Shown here: positions 8,206 through 17,103 of the stretch, one piece after another
Numbering within the stretch: position 1 is the stretch's first letter
Layout: each line of letters begins with the position of its first letter
Assembly (NCBI GenBank): GCA_046351595.1
Contig: JAXLYE010000001.1
Coordinates: 1-64,000, forward strand
Length of the DNA: 64,000 nucleotides
Reading direction: 5' to 3'
Origin: JAXLYE01 sp046351595
Lineage (GTDB): Bacteria; Myxococcota_A; Polyangia; Palsa-1104; JAEUJZ01
The notes under the pieces: generated by a model
What the model was told of the DNA's origin: nothing
Seen by the model: the letters and a program-made list of their open reading frames with translations, nothing else
The model's database searches: none
Made by a program: the position numbers and the translations under genes

Positions 8206-9291
8206 ATGAAGTCGCACCGCCTCGTCTCGCTGTCCTCGGTCTCGGAGAGGTTCTCGGCCGGCCGCCTGCTCGGTGGGGTGCTGCTCGGAGCCCTCGCCGT
8301 CGCGGGGGCCGCGGGCTGCTCGTTCTCGCTGTCGGAGCGCGCGGTGTGCACCGACATGGAGTGCGTCCCGATCATCAGGAACGACGGCGGCACCTCGACG
8401 CTGCCCGACATGGCGGTGTACGTCGATGACCCGTCGAAGGCCGGCCCGTTCCGCACGGTCTCGGTCGATCAGGCGATGCCCACCAACATCGGCCTGGCCG
8501 GCGACAAGGTGACGCTGGTCGTACCGAGCGACGACGGCACCAGGATCTCGAGCAAGCAGGCGACCTACCCGCTGGTCCTGATCCTGCCGGCGCGCACCGT
8601 CGACCCCATGCAGATGAAGGTCTACGCCGAGCGCCTGGCCAGCCACGGCTTCATCGCCTGTCTGCTGCGCGCCGCCAACGAGGCGAACCACGCCCAGTAC
8701 CGCACCAGCGTCGGGCAGACCCTCTACTACCTGACCGGCGACATGGCGTCGATGTTCAAGGCCAACCTCGACAAGGGCAAGGTCGGCATCGTCGGTCACC
8801 AGCTCGGCGGCAAGATCGCCTTCGGGCTGCTGCTGAACAACTCGAGCGCGGTGCACGCCGCCTTCGGCATCGACCCGGTCAACGAGCCCGGAAACTTCGA
8901 CGGCCTGATCGATCTCGGCAACGTCGACACCACCAGCCGCAAGCCGATCGCGCTGCTCGGTGAGCCGCTCAGCAAGGTGCCGCCGGCCGGGCTCACCGCC
9001 TGCGCGCCGGCCGACCAGAACTACGAGAAGTTCTACGAGGCGTATAAGGGATCGGCGATCTCGATCACGTTCCCCGGCGCGACGCTGCCGGACTTCGTGC
9101 CCGGCTACGTCGACTCGACCTGCGGCACCGCGACCATGGGCGCGGCGGCTACGCAGGACCTGGCGGTGAAGTACACGACCGCGTACTTCCAGTGGACGCT
9201 GCTCGGCAAGCAGCGCGCGCGCGAGCACCTGCTCGGCGCCGACTTCAACCAGGACAAGGCGACCTACAGCCTCACCAGCGTCAACAAGTAG
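8206..9291 (+). CDS. Alpha/beta-hydrolase lipoprotein with nucleophile Ser replaced by Gln
   Basis: A 361-aa predicted lipoprotein (lipobox AGAAGC, Cys38) with a chlorophyllase/dienelactone-hydrolase-like alpha/beta fold: YPLVLILPAR strand, ERLASHGFI helix and a nucleophile elbow. The elbow reads GHQLGG (Gln199) where active members have GHSxGG, so ordinary ester hydrolysis is unlikely. The codon is CAG, not one substitution from most Ser codons. AGGAGA lies before the ATG. The gene ends 6 bp before the convergent kinase remnant. The fold call is good; the function of the altered site is unknown. Confidence 0.8.
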   Translation: MKSHRLVSLSSVSERFSAGRLLGGVLLGALAVAGAAGCSFSLSERAVCTDMECVPIIRNDGGTSTLPDMAVYVDDPSKAGPFRTVSVDQAMPTNIGLAGDKVTLVVPSDDGTRISSKQATYPLVLILPARTVDPMQMKVYAERLASHGFIACLLRAANEANHAQYRTSVGQTLYYLTGDMASMFKANLDKGKVGIVGHQLGGKIAFGLLLNNSSAVHAAFGIDPVNEPGNFDGLIDLGNVDTTSRKPIALLGEPLSKVPPAGLTACAPADQNYEKFYEAYKGSAISITFPGATLPDFVPGYVDSTCGTATMGAAATQDLAVKYTTAYFQWTLLGKQRAREHLLGADFNQDKATYSLTSVNK

Positions 9292-9297
9292 GCGGGG

Positions 9298-11082
9298 CTA
9301 GCCGCCGCGCGCCGTCGGGTGCGTGCTCGCCGTCGGCCAGCCGAGGGCGCGGTGGACGCTGGCGGCGCGCTGCTCGACCTGGGTGCGCAGCGCCGGCCAG
9401 CGCGCTGTCTTGCGCAGCGGCGCGAGCAGCGGGCAGCGCTCCAGCCACATCAGGTCGAACAGCTGCGCCTCGATGACCGCCTGCTCGACGGTGCGCAGCG
9501 CCTCCTCGCGGGCGCCGCAGTAGGCGAACATCTCGGCGGTGAGCTGCAGCCGGTAGATGCGGCTGCGCGGGCTGGTGGTCGTGGCCGACATCACCCCGCC
9601 GAACAGCTCGTCCATCGTGCCGAGCGGCCGCCCGCTCAGCGTCACCTCGAGGATGCGCCGCGCCAGCGGTAGCTCGGCCGGCATGTTCAGGCGCTGCAAG
9701 AGGGAGCTCGCCGCAGCGCGATCGTGCCGCCACCAGGTCAGGCGCGCGCGCAGCACCCACATCGCCGTGCTGCCCCCGACGGCCTCGGCGCGCCCGAGCT
9801 GCTGCTCGGCCTGATCCCAGTCGCCGCGCAGGGCGTAGGCGCGCGCCATGTCGATCCGCGCCCGCTGCAGGCTCGGGTCCAGCCCCAGCGCGTACTCCAG
9901 GTACTGCAGGCCCGAGCGCAGCGGCCCGGCCTCCATCAGGATGTGGCCGGCGATGTCGTAGCCGTCGACGAGCGACGGCATGCGGGCCAGCGCCTCGCGC
10001 ACCGCGGCGATGGCGCCGACCGAATCGAGCGACTGGAAGCGCACCACCGCCAGCGCCAGGAACGGCTCGCCGCGCTGCGGTGCCAGCCTCACCGCCTGCT
10101 CGGCCGCCTGCACCGCACGCTCACCGGCCCCGGCGCCGCCGAAGAACCACAGCCGCGCCTGCGCCAGCGCGCAGTACGACAGCAGCATCGGATCGTGCGG
10201 CGACATCGCCAGCGCCTGCTCAAACAGGACGCAGCTCTGCCGCGTATCCAGGAGGCCGCTGCGGTGGTAGCTCTGGCGCGCCCGCACGTACAGCTCGGCG
10301 ATGCGCGGATCCTGCAGCGGACCGACGGAGACCGCCTGCTCCGGCGCGGCCAGGGCCTGCGCCAGGGCCTGCGCCGCCTCGTCGGCGACCGAGTAGACCC
10401 GCGCGGCCGGGCGCTGGTAGCGCCGCGCCATCACCTGGATCCCGTCCTTCACGCTGATCAGGCGCACCGAGACGATCAGCTCGTCGCCGACGCGGCGTAC
10501 GCTGCCGTGCACCACCGACTCGGCGCCGAGCTGCTCACCGGCGGCGCGCGGTGACAGCCCTGCGAGCTGCGGCTGGGTGACGGCGCCGCGGCTCAGCACG
10601 CGCACCCGCTCGAGCCCCGACAGCGCATCGATGAGCGCATCGGTCAGCCCGTCGAGCAGCAGCGCCTCGTCAGGCGGCGCGCTCTGGCTGGTGAAGGGCA
10701 GGACCGCCACGGCCTTGCGCACAAGCGGCGCGGGCTCGGGCGAGAGCGCGACCGCCGCCCGCTGCGCCCCCACCGGGCGGCGCGGCTGCGCCGGGTCGGC
10801 CACGAGGAACCGCGTCGGCTCGTCGGCGCCGGCCGGCGGATTCGCGCTCGGCGGCAGGGCCAGCAGGGCGCGCAGCGCAGCGGCCACGTCGTCGGCGCTG
10901 CGGTAGCGGTCCTCGCGGTTCTGCGCCAGAAGGCGAAGCACGACCTTGGCCACCGGCTCGGGCAGCTCCGGGTTCACGCTGCGCGGATCCGGCGGCGGCT
11001 TCAGCATGCGCGCCATCAGCACGCCCACCGTGGTGCTGCCCTGAAACGGCAGCTCGCCGGTGAGCATCTCAAACAGATGCAC
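9298..11082 (-). pseudogene. 5'-truncated Ser/Thr protein kinase with TolB/FlgO-like and TPR domains
   Basis: The reading frame starts inside a protein-kinase C-lobe: its first residues (MHLFEMLTGELPFQG) match the end of subdomain IX, followed by PVAKVVLRLLAQNREDRY of subdomain XI. An AVLPF-type nucleotide-cyclase-associated or FlgO-like domain (about residues 120-245) and TPR repeats (about 255-590) follow, as in myxobacterial kinases. The N-lobe, the HRD and DFG motifs and the upstream gene start are missing, because sequence beyond about 11,080 is unrelated. Deletion or insertion of the adjacent block is inferred. Any product made would lack kinase activity but could keep the TPR part. Confidence 0.8.
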
Positions 11083-11162
11083 TCTCCCGTCGAGAACGAT
11101 TGAAAATCATTCCCCAAGGCGATGCAACGGCTTGCAGATCAAGGGGTTAGCGTGGGGAACCG

Positions 11163-11195
11163 CTCTGCAGTGAAGAGCTGGCGTTCACTGCAGAG
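11163..11195. repeat. Perfect 12-bp inverted repeat
   Basis: CTCTGCAGTGAA (11163-11174) and TTCACTGCAGAG (11184-11195) with a 9-nt loop. It could be a terminator stem or a dimeric operator about 360 bp upstream of the operon. Confidence 0.6.
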
Positions 11196-11279
11196 GGCGG
11201 CTCGTCAAGGTCGAGCGGCCTGCGGCCGTCGCATCCGCGAACCTTACGAGCTGCCCTCATCAGTGAGGTCTGGCTAATA

Positions 11280-11304
11280 GGACAGCCTGCAGAACAGGCT
11301 GTCC
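11280..11304. repeat. Perfect 10-bp inverted repeat
   Basis: GGACAGCCTG (11280-11289) and CAGGCTGTCC (11295-11304) with a 5-nt loop, followed by a further GGACAGCTTGCC copy of the left arm at about 11310. It is a candidate regulatory or recombination site about 250 bp upstream of the operon start. Confidence 0.55.
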
Positions 11305-11557
11305 TCGTCGGACAGCTTGCCGTTCAAGCCGCCTACGCTCGATCGCGAAGAGCCCAGTTTCCACGCTTTGCGCCGATTGCGGTTCCTGCTACCGTTGCCC
11401 CCCTTGATGATCCCTGTCGGGCCAGGAGAAAGAGCACCAGCGTGCGTTCAGAGGCCGTGGACAAGGTTTCTAGCGCCGGACGAAAGTCTGCTCGATCTCG
11501 GACGTCGCGATAGGGGGCCGCAACGCGCTGCGGCTTGCCCCTTGTCCGAGGAAGACT

Positions 11558-14554
11558 ATGAGCGTCGCAGAACCTCCAGCGCCCCCCAAGGTCGCTGTCG
11601 TCATCGCTACAAGCAATCGCTTCGCGATGCTCTCCGAGCGGTCGATCCCGTCGGTGCTCACGCAGACGCGCTTCCCCGACTTCGTGATCGTCGTCGACGA
11701 CTCCACGCCGAGCGTCAGGCCTGCCAACGCCAAGTTCGTGGCCGCCCTCAGCATGCCCGGGTGCGAGTTTTTGTACTTGGAGAACGCGCGGACGGCGGGC
11801 GCAAGCGGGGCATGGAACACCGCCTTCGACTTCCTGGTCGCCAAGAGCGAGGACGTCGCGAGCGTGTTCGTCGCCATCCTCGACGACGATGACTCGTGGT
11901 CGCCCGACTACCTCGCCAAATGCTGCTCGGCGGCTGTCGAGCAGCGGCTCGACATGGTCGCGTGCGGCCTCCGCCGCATCGAGAGCAACGCCGACGCCCC
12001 GCAGATCAGCGAGGCGCCTAGTGTACTGTGCGCCCAGGACTTTCTGACGAGCAACCCCGGCATTCAGGGCTCGAACCTGTTTGTGCGCTTGTCCGTCTTG
12101 CTCGCCGCTGGCGGGTTCGACGAGAACCTGCGCAGCACGACGGACCGAGACCTCTGCATCCGCATCGCGGAACTGGGCACCGTCCGGTACGGGCAAGTTC
12201 CTCATGCGCTGGTCGATCACTACGCCGATGCGGAACGACAAAGGCTGAGCACGCGCGGCTCTCCCGCCAAGATTGAAGGGCTGAACGCGTTCTGGGCAAA
12301 GTACGTCGCGCGCATGACCTCTGAGCAGCGGCAGGCGTTCTCGGCGCGGGCATCGACGCTCTTTGGTTGGACGCCGCCGCCCGACGTCGCGGTGCCCCCT
12401 TTTGCTGACCACCAGCACCGCGAGGTGGTGCGTGAACCGCGTGAGCCGACGAGCCCTGAGCGCGTTTCCGCCGCCGAGCAACGAGTCCGACGACGCTTCT
12501 CTGTCGACCAACTCAGGCTCCTGGGCTGCGGAACCGAGGCCGTGGTCTTCACCGATGAGCGGACGGTCTTCAAGTGCATCGATTACTGGAAGACCCGGAT
12601 GCCCCAGTCGCAGCTCGACTTCCTCCGCGGTCAGGTGGGGCGGTGGACGGACACGCCGGGGCTCTTCGTTCTGCGAGAGGTCATCGAAGACGGGCCGTGG
12701 GCCATCATCACCTACGACTACGAGCCGAGCGCTCCGTTCGATGGGGGTCACGAAGACGACATGATCGCCGTTCTCAACGGCTGCTGTGCCGCAGGCATTG
12801 TCTGCAACAACGTCCACCCAAAGAACCTCGTCGTCACGCGGTCAGGCGTGAAGCTGATCGACTATGGGTCAGACATCCGAGCGTGGACTGAGCTCGGCTT
12901 CGAGCACATGGCACGCAGGGCGTTCCTCGCGTGTCGGCACGCCGCACATTCAGAGCTTCGGGCACTCATGCGCCACGCACTGAGCGACGAGCGGCTACCA
13001 GAGATGTCCGGGTATCCAGAGTTCCGTGCGCAGGTCGCCGGCGCAACGAGGCGGCTCGCGGCGCATCGCTCCGCAGGCGCCATCCCCTTCGGTGAGCCGC
13101 CTGTTCATCCGCCGTTTCAGCTCTACGTAGGCGTGATCACGTCGGACCCATGGACGCTGAGCCCGCTCCTGGACAGCCTCGTGTCGGTCGGTTCGAGCGC
13201 CAGGTTGCGAGAGCTGGCGGTGGTCGTCCTGGACAATTGCAGCCCACCACAAGAACTCGAAACGGTGGTTCGCCGGGCCAGAATGGCTGGTCTGAAGGTC
13301 GCTGTCGTCGACGAAGCACGGCAGCGCACAGACGCAGCCACGGGGGCGTTCGGCGCTGCCCTTCGCGACCGGCCTCAGGGGCAGGTCGGCATCGCGAGGG
13401 CCCGCACGATGGTGCAACGGTACCTCGGCGCGCTGCTTGCCGGTGACGCAGGATCGTTCGGCTGGCTCCTCGACGATGACATGCGGGTGGATGAGCGAGC
13501 CATCCGCTACTTGCCGTGGCTTCCCGCGTTTCGAGGCGAGGGGACCGACGTGCTCATCGGGGCCTACGAAGGCGCCTCGCCGAACCCGGCTCTCAATGGG
13601 CTCAGGGTTCACCTCGTGGACCTGCTCCACAACATTCACTGGCTGCGGAGCCTCCCTGCCGATGCGGTGCTGCCGGATCGGAGCGCCGAGAACGAGGTGC
13701 TTCGCGCGCGCTATCCTGACTACTACTACGACCTCTCCAGGATGCACACGGCGCACCTCGAAATGCCGCACTGGCTGGAGCCCGCCGTTCCAACCGAAAC
13801 CGTGAGAGAAGCCTACTCCCGCCTGCTGCACGGTGCTGTTGGTCTGCTGGGCGGGGCTCCTCTCACGCGGCCGATCATTTCTGCCACGCCGCTTGACCCG
13901 CTGTCGTCGGCGAAGGCCTCGGTGAACCGAGGCGGCTGCACCTTCATCCTGAACCATCGCGCGCTGAGCGAGACGCCCAACACCATCCTCTCTCTCCACG
14001 GTCGCGAGGCGCGGCGCTCCGACATGGTGTGGGCGATCGTGAACCGCCATTACCGACGCACGGTCATCAAGGCGGTGGGGTTCCCGGTCCACCACGTGGC
14101 TAGATCGTCTTCGAGGCCGAGCCTCGACACCGCGAAGGTGCAGGCCGAGATCGTCGGCTCCACGCTGTATGCCGGGCTCACCGACTTTCTCCGCACGCGA
14201 CCGCAGCACGAGCTCGACTTCTCGCGCGAGGAGTCGGACGAGGTCTGCCGACTCGCCGACGCCCACCTTGCGCGACGCTGGAGAATGCTCGCACACAGCT
14301 TCCACCGCATCGCCGGTCTGCGAGAGGCACTCCGGCGTGTCGCGCGCCCTGGCGAGCTGCACGACCTGCTTGACCACCTCGACGATTGGTTCACGACAGA
14401 GAGCTTCGAACGCCTGCGCGCCGGTGTGGGCACCCACGATAGCGGCGAGGTTCGGCGCTTCCTGGACTCGCTGCGACCCATTGCCGACGACTACGCGCTC
14501 GCAGGGGTGAACGTCGACTCCATCCACGCCCAATTCAGGAGCAGCAGCAGATGA
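11558..14554 (+). CDS. Glycosyltransferase / kinase-like / glycosyltransferase fusion
   Basis: A 998-aa three-part protein. Residues 1-about 260 are a GT-A family-2-like domain (VAVVIATSNRF, then AILDDDDSW with the metal-binding Asp cluster at about 109-113). Residues about 300-470 resemble a small kinase/phosphotransferase: GCGTEAVVF as glycine loop, FKC with the ATP-binding Lys, NVHPKNLVV as catalytic loop and LIDYGSD as the DFG equivalent. From about 515 a second GT-like domain follows (LYVGVITSD, WLLDDDMRVDE at about 636), then a helical tail. GAGGAAG precedes the ATG. It overlaps the next gene by ATGA. A sugar-transfer plus phosphorylation role is inferred; the acceptor is unknown. Confidence 0.8.
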   Translation: MSVAEPPAPPKVAVVIATSNRFAMLSERSIPSVLTQTRFPDFVIVVDDSTPSVRPANAKFVAALSMPGCEFLYLENARTAGASGAWNTAFDFLVAKSEDVASVFVAILDDDDSWSPDYLAKCCSAAVEQRLDMVACGLRRIESNADAPQISEAPSVLCAQDFLTSNPGIQGSNLFVRLSVLLAAGGFDENLRSTTDRDLCIRIAELGTVRYGQVPHALVDHYADAERQRLSTRGSPAKIEGLNAFWAKYVARMTSEQRQAFSARASTLFGWTPPPDVAVPPFADHQHREVVREPREPTSPERVSAAEQRVRRRFSVDQLRLLGCGTEAVVFTDERTVFKCIDYWKTRMPQSQLDFLRGQVGRWTDTPGLFVLREVIEDGPWAIITYDYEPSAPFDGGHEDDMIAVLNGCCAAGIVCNNVHPKNLVVTRSGVKLIDYGSDIRAWTELGFEHMARRAFLACRHAAHSELRALMRHALSDERLPEMSGYPEFRAQVAGATRRLAAHRSAGAIPFGEPPVHPPFQLYVGVITSDPWTLSPLLDSLVSVGSSARLRELAVVVLDNCSPPQELETVVRRARMAGLKVAVVDEARQRTDAATGAFGAALRDRPQGQVGIARARTMVQRYLGALLAGDAGSFGWLLDDDMRVDERAIRYLPWLPAFRGEGTDVLIGAYEGASPNPALNGLRVHLVDLLHNIHWLRSLPADAVLPDRSAENEVLRARYPDYYYDLSRMHTAHLEMPHWLEPAVPTETVREAYSRLLHGAVGLLGGAPLTRPIISATPLDPLSSAKASVNRGGCTFILNHRALSETPNTILSLHGREARRSDMVWAIVNRHYRRTVIKAVGFPVHHVARSSSRPSLDTAKVQAEIVGSTLYAGLTDFLRTRPQHELDFSREESDEVCRLADAHLARRWRMLAHSFHRIAGLREALRRVARPGELHDLLDHLDDWFTTESFERLRAGVGTHDSGEVRRFLDSLRPIADDYALAGVNVDSIHAQFRSSSR

Positions 14555-15654
14555 GCGCGCTCAACACCGGCACCGAGAATTGGTGTGCGCTTCCCACGCC
14601 GATGGGCGACTTTCGCATGTACGACACGGGCGACGATCACGTCCGCGTCATCTGCCTGGGTCCGCTCGAAGACCAGGGCCCGGAGCCACTACTCAGGGTC
14701 CATTCTTCATGCTTGGCGTCCGAGGTGTTCGGCGCGCTCGACTGCGACTGCGCCGATCAGCTGCGCGAGGCGATGAAGCTGATCGCCACGGAAGGTCGCG
14801 GGGTGGTCGTGCATCTCCATCAGGAAGGTCGTGGCCATGGGCTCTCCCAGAAGATCCGCGCGGTCCACAGGATGCAGCGCGATGGTCTCGATACCGTCGA
14901 CGCCTTTGAGGCTCTCGGCTTGGAGCAGGACACGCGAAGCTACGACGCTGCGGTGCTGCTACTGCGTAGTCTTTCGATCTCGCGCGTCCGGCTGATCACC
15001 AACAACCCGCGCAAGCTGCGCTACCTGCAGCAGCACGACGTGGACGTCACGATGGTGAACACCTACCCGACGGTGAGGCCTCAAAACGCCGAGTACCTCA
15101 AGACCAAGAAGGCCAAGCTCGGGCACCAGCTTCCGCTCGAATGGGATGAGGCGGGCAATGAGCCGATTCGCTTCTACCACTCCGACCAGCCGTGGGGAGA
15201 GCTGTCAAACTTCTCTCGTCATGCGATCTTCCTCGGTGGTCGCGTGTGGCCAACCGTCGAGCACTACTACCAGGCGCAGAAGCTCGCTGGCACGCCACAC
15301 GAGGAGGTCATCCGCCGCTGCGAGACGCCCATGCTGGCGAAGACGCGCGCCAGGACGCTGGCGAGAGAGCATCGGCGCGTGGACTGGTCGACCGTCAAGG
15401 AGGCAGTGATGCTCGAAGGACTGCGAGCGAAGTTCGGGCAGCACCCTGACTTGGCAGCGCGTCTTCTGCACTCGGGCGATCGACTCCTCGTCGAGCATAC
15501 GCGGAACGACGCGTACTGGGGCGACGGGGGCGACGGCGCCGGCAAGAACCGCCTCGGCCATCTTCTCATGCAGGTTCGGGAAGAGCTTCGACGGGCGACC
15601 ACAGACGAGCGGCCAGCGGCATCGTCCACCATCCCGCTGACGGGCTCGTACTGA
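14551..15654 (+). CDS. GTP cyclohydrolase II-like / NADAR N-glycosidase fusion
   Basis: A 367-aa fusion. Residues 1-about 195 are GTP cyclohydrolase II (RibA): zinc Cys54, Cys65 and Cys67 in HSSC...DCDC, HQEGRGHGLSQKIRA, the Arg of DTRSY, and ITNNPRKL. The Tyr that follows KIRA in E. coli RibA (Tyr105) is Val or His here, depending on a one-residue insertion. Residues about 205-350 are a NADAR/YbiA domain (FYHSDQPWGELSNFS, WPTVEHYYQAQK, NDAYWGDG, GKNRLGHLLM). In known members NADAR cleaves N-glycosidic bonds of riboflavin intermediates or removes ADP-ribose from guanine. Together they could turn GTP into a free pyrimidine. It is coupled by ATGA to the upstream gene. Confidence 0.88.
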   Translation: MSALNTGTENWCALPTPMGDFRMYDTGDDHVRVICLGPLEDQGPEPLLRVHSSCLASEVFGALDCDCADQLREAMKLIATEGRGVVVHLHQEGRGHGLSQKIRAVHRMQRDGLDTVDAFEALGLEQDTRSYDAAVLLLRSLSISRVRLITNNPRKLRYLQQHDVDVTMVNTYPTVRPQNAEYLKTKKAKLGHQLPLEWDEAGNEPIRFYHSDQPWGELSNFSRHAIFLGGRVWPTVEHYYQAQKLAGTPHEEVIRRCETPMLAKTRARTLAREHRRVDWSTVKEAVMLEGLRAKFGQHPDLAARLLHSGDRLLVEHTRNDAYWGDGGDGAGKNRLGHLLMQVREELRRATTDERPAASSTIPLTGSY

Positions 15655-15666
15655 AGGAGGCTCGCC

Positions 15667-17103
15667 GTGTGTGGCATCGTCCTGCTCTCGGGTCCGCGTG
15701 CAGCCTCTCGGCTGCCTGAGTGTCTGCGTCGGCTTCATCACCGTGGACCGGATGACGAAGGTACGTGGGTTGAAGGCAACGTCGCGCTCGGCTTTGCGCG
15801 GCTGGCGATCAACGGCGACGGACCGGTCGGCCACCAGCCACATCGTCACGCGGACCTCGTCGCTGCGATCAACGGCGAGATCTACAACCATGAGGAGCTG
15901 GCTCGGGCGCACGGCCTGCGGTCGTCGGCGTGCGACACCCACGTTATCCTGCCGCTGCTCGAAGTCAGCGGGCCGCGCGCCATCGACGAGCTGGACGGCT
16001 TCTATTCCGGCGTCGTCGTTCGAGCTGCATCACGAGGAGCCCTGTGCCTCCGCGACCACATGGGGAAGAAGCCTCTGTTCGTCGGTCGGTCCTCGACCGA
16101 GGTGTTCATCACGAGCGAGGTCAAGGTCTTCGACGAGGTTGACTGGTTCGAGCCGTTGCCGCTCGGGGTAGCGAAGGTCGACCTGGACACCGGGGAGGTC
16201 ACGCGCGTCGCCTCGCACCGCCCGGTCACGCCAGAGCAGGACCTGGTGAGCTCCTTCCAGCGTGCTGTGCGCAAGCGAATGCCCCATCCCGATCAGCCCC
16301 TGGGCGTGTTCTTGAGCGGCGGGATCGACAGCTCACTCGTCGCCGCCTTCGCGTCGCGCCTCCGCAGTGACATCACGTACTTCACGCTGGGAAATGCGGA
16401 CGGCCCCGACCACCGAGCCGTGAAGTCCGTCGTCGAGTCCCTCGGACTTCGCGACGTGAGAGCCGTTCCTCTGCCCCCTTCGACGAGCATTCCCGCGCTC
16501 GTGCGCGAGGTCGTCCACACGACGGAGAGCTTCAACCCCTCGATCGTAAGCAATGGGCTCGCGACCTACCTGCTGGCCAAGGCCGCGCACGATGCGGGAA
16601 TCAAGGTCGTCTTGACGGGTGAAGGGGCCGACGAGCTCTTTGGCGGGTACCACTCGTTTCGAGAGCACGAGCCTTGGCGCGAGGTCCGCGCGCAGCTCAT
16701 CGGCGACATGCAGTTCACCGAGCTGCGGCGCCTCGACCTGAGCTGCATGGCCCACGCAGTCGAACCGCGGTGTCCGTTCCTCGACCGAGAGGTACGCGCC
16801 CTCAGCGATGCGTTGGAGTTTCACGATCTGTTCGAAGGCAGCGAGAACAAGATGGTGCTGAGGCGCAGCTTTGACGGCGTGCTGCCGACCGAGATCCTCC
16901 ACCGTCGCAAGACCTCGTGCGATGTGGGGAGCGGCATCCGAGGCGCGGTCGTTCGGTACCTTCGCGGAAACGGCAGGAGCGAGCGCGAGGAGCTCAGGGG
17001 GATCTGGGGCCAGCTGTTCGCCCACGATCACTCGAAGCCATACTTCCATGCGTATCCCGTGTTGGACGCTGCCATCGACAAACGAGGAGAGGCTCCTCGA
17101 TGA
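15667..17103 (+). CDS. Asparagine synthetase (glutamine-hydrolysing)-like amide ligase
   Basis: A 478-aa member of the AsnB family. The N-terminal amidotransferase domain starts MCGIVLLSG with catalytic Cys2 and contains LHHRGPDDEG and NGEIYNHEEL. The C-terminal synthetase domain has the PP-loop SGGIDSS (near residue 220) and the LTGEGADELFGGY motif. It is shorter than typical AsnB (about 550 aa), as in pathway-specific amide-forming enzymes. The start is GTG, with AGGAGG directly upstream. The gene ends in an ATGA overlap with the next. Within this operon it probably amidates a pathway intermediate rather than supplying asparagine; that is inference. Confidence 0.88.
   Translation: MCGIVLLSGPRAASRLPECLRRLHHRGPDDEGTWVEGNVALGFARLAINGDGPVGHQPHRHADLVAAINGEIYNHEELARAHGLRSSACDTHVILPLLEVSGPRAIDELDGFYSGVVVRAASRGALCLRDHMGKKPLFVGRSSTEVFITSEVKVFDEVDWFEPLPLGVAKVDLDTGEVTRVASHRPVTPEQDLVSSFQRAVRKRMPHPDQPLGVFLSGGIDSSLVAAFASRLRSDITYFTLGNADGPDHRAVKSVVESLGLRDVRAVPLPPSTSIPALVREVVHTTESFNPSIVSNGLATYLLAKAAHDAGIKVVLTGEGADELFGGYHSFREHEPWREVRAQLIGDMQFTELRRLDLSCMAHAVEPRCPFLDREVRALSDALEFHDLFEGSENKMVLRRSFDGVLPTEILHRRKTSCDVGSGIRGAVVRYLRGNGRSEREELRGIWGQLFAHDHSKPYFHAYPVLDAAIDKRGEAPR

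Larger units (their letters stand above)
11083..11557. other. Junction and intergenic region carrying two strong inverted repeats
   Basis: This joins the broken kinase gene to the glycosyltransferase operon. No gene is supported. It contains perfect inverted repeats at 11163-11195 and 11280-11304 and ends with GAGGAAG just before the operon start. Composition is slightly less GC-rich than the left flank, consistent with an insertion boundary near 11,080. Confidence 0.5.

Noticed and set aside
12995..14533. 512-aa minus-strand frame
   Set aside because: Antisense to the glycosyltransferase fusion, whose domain motifs are clear.
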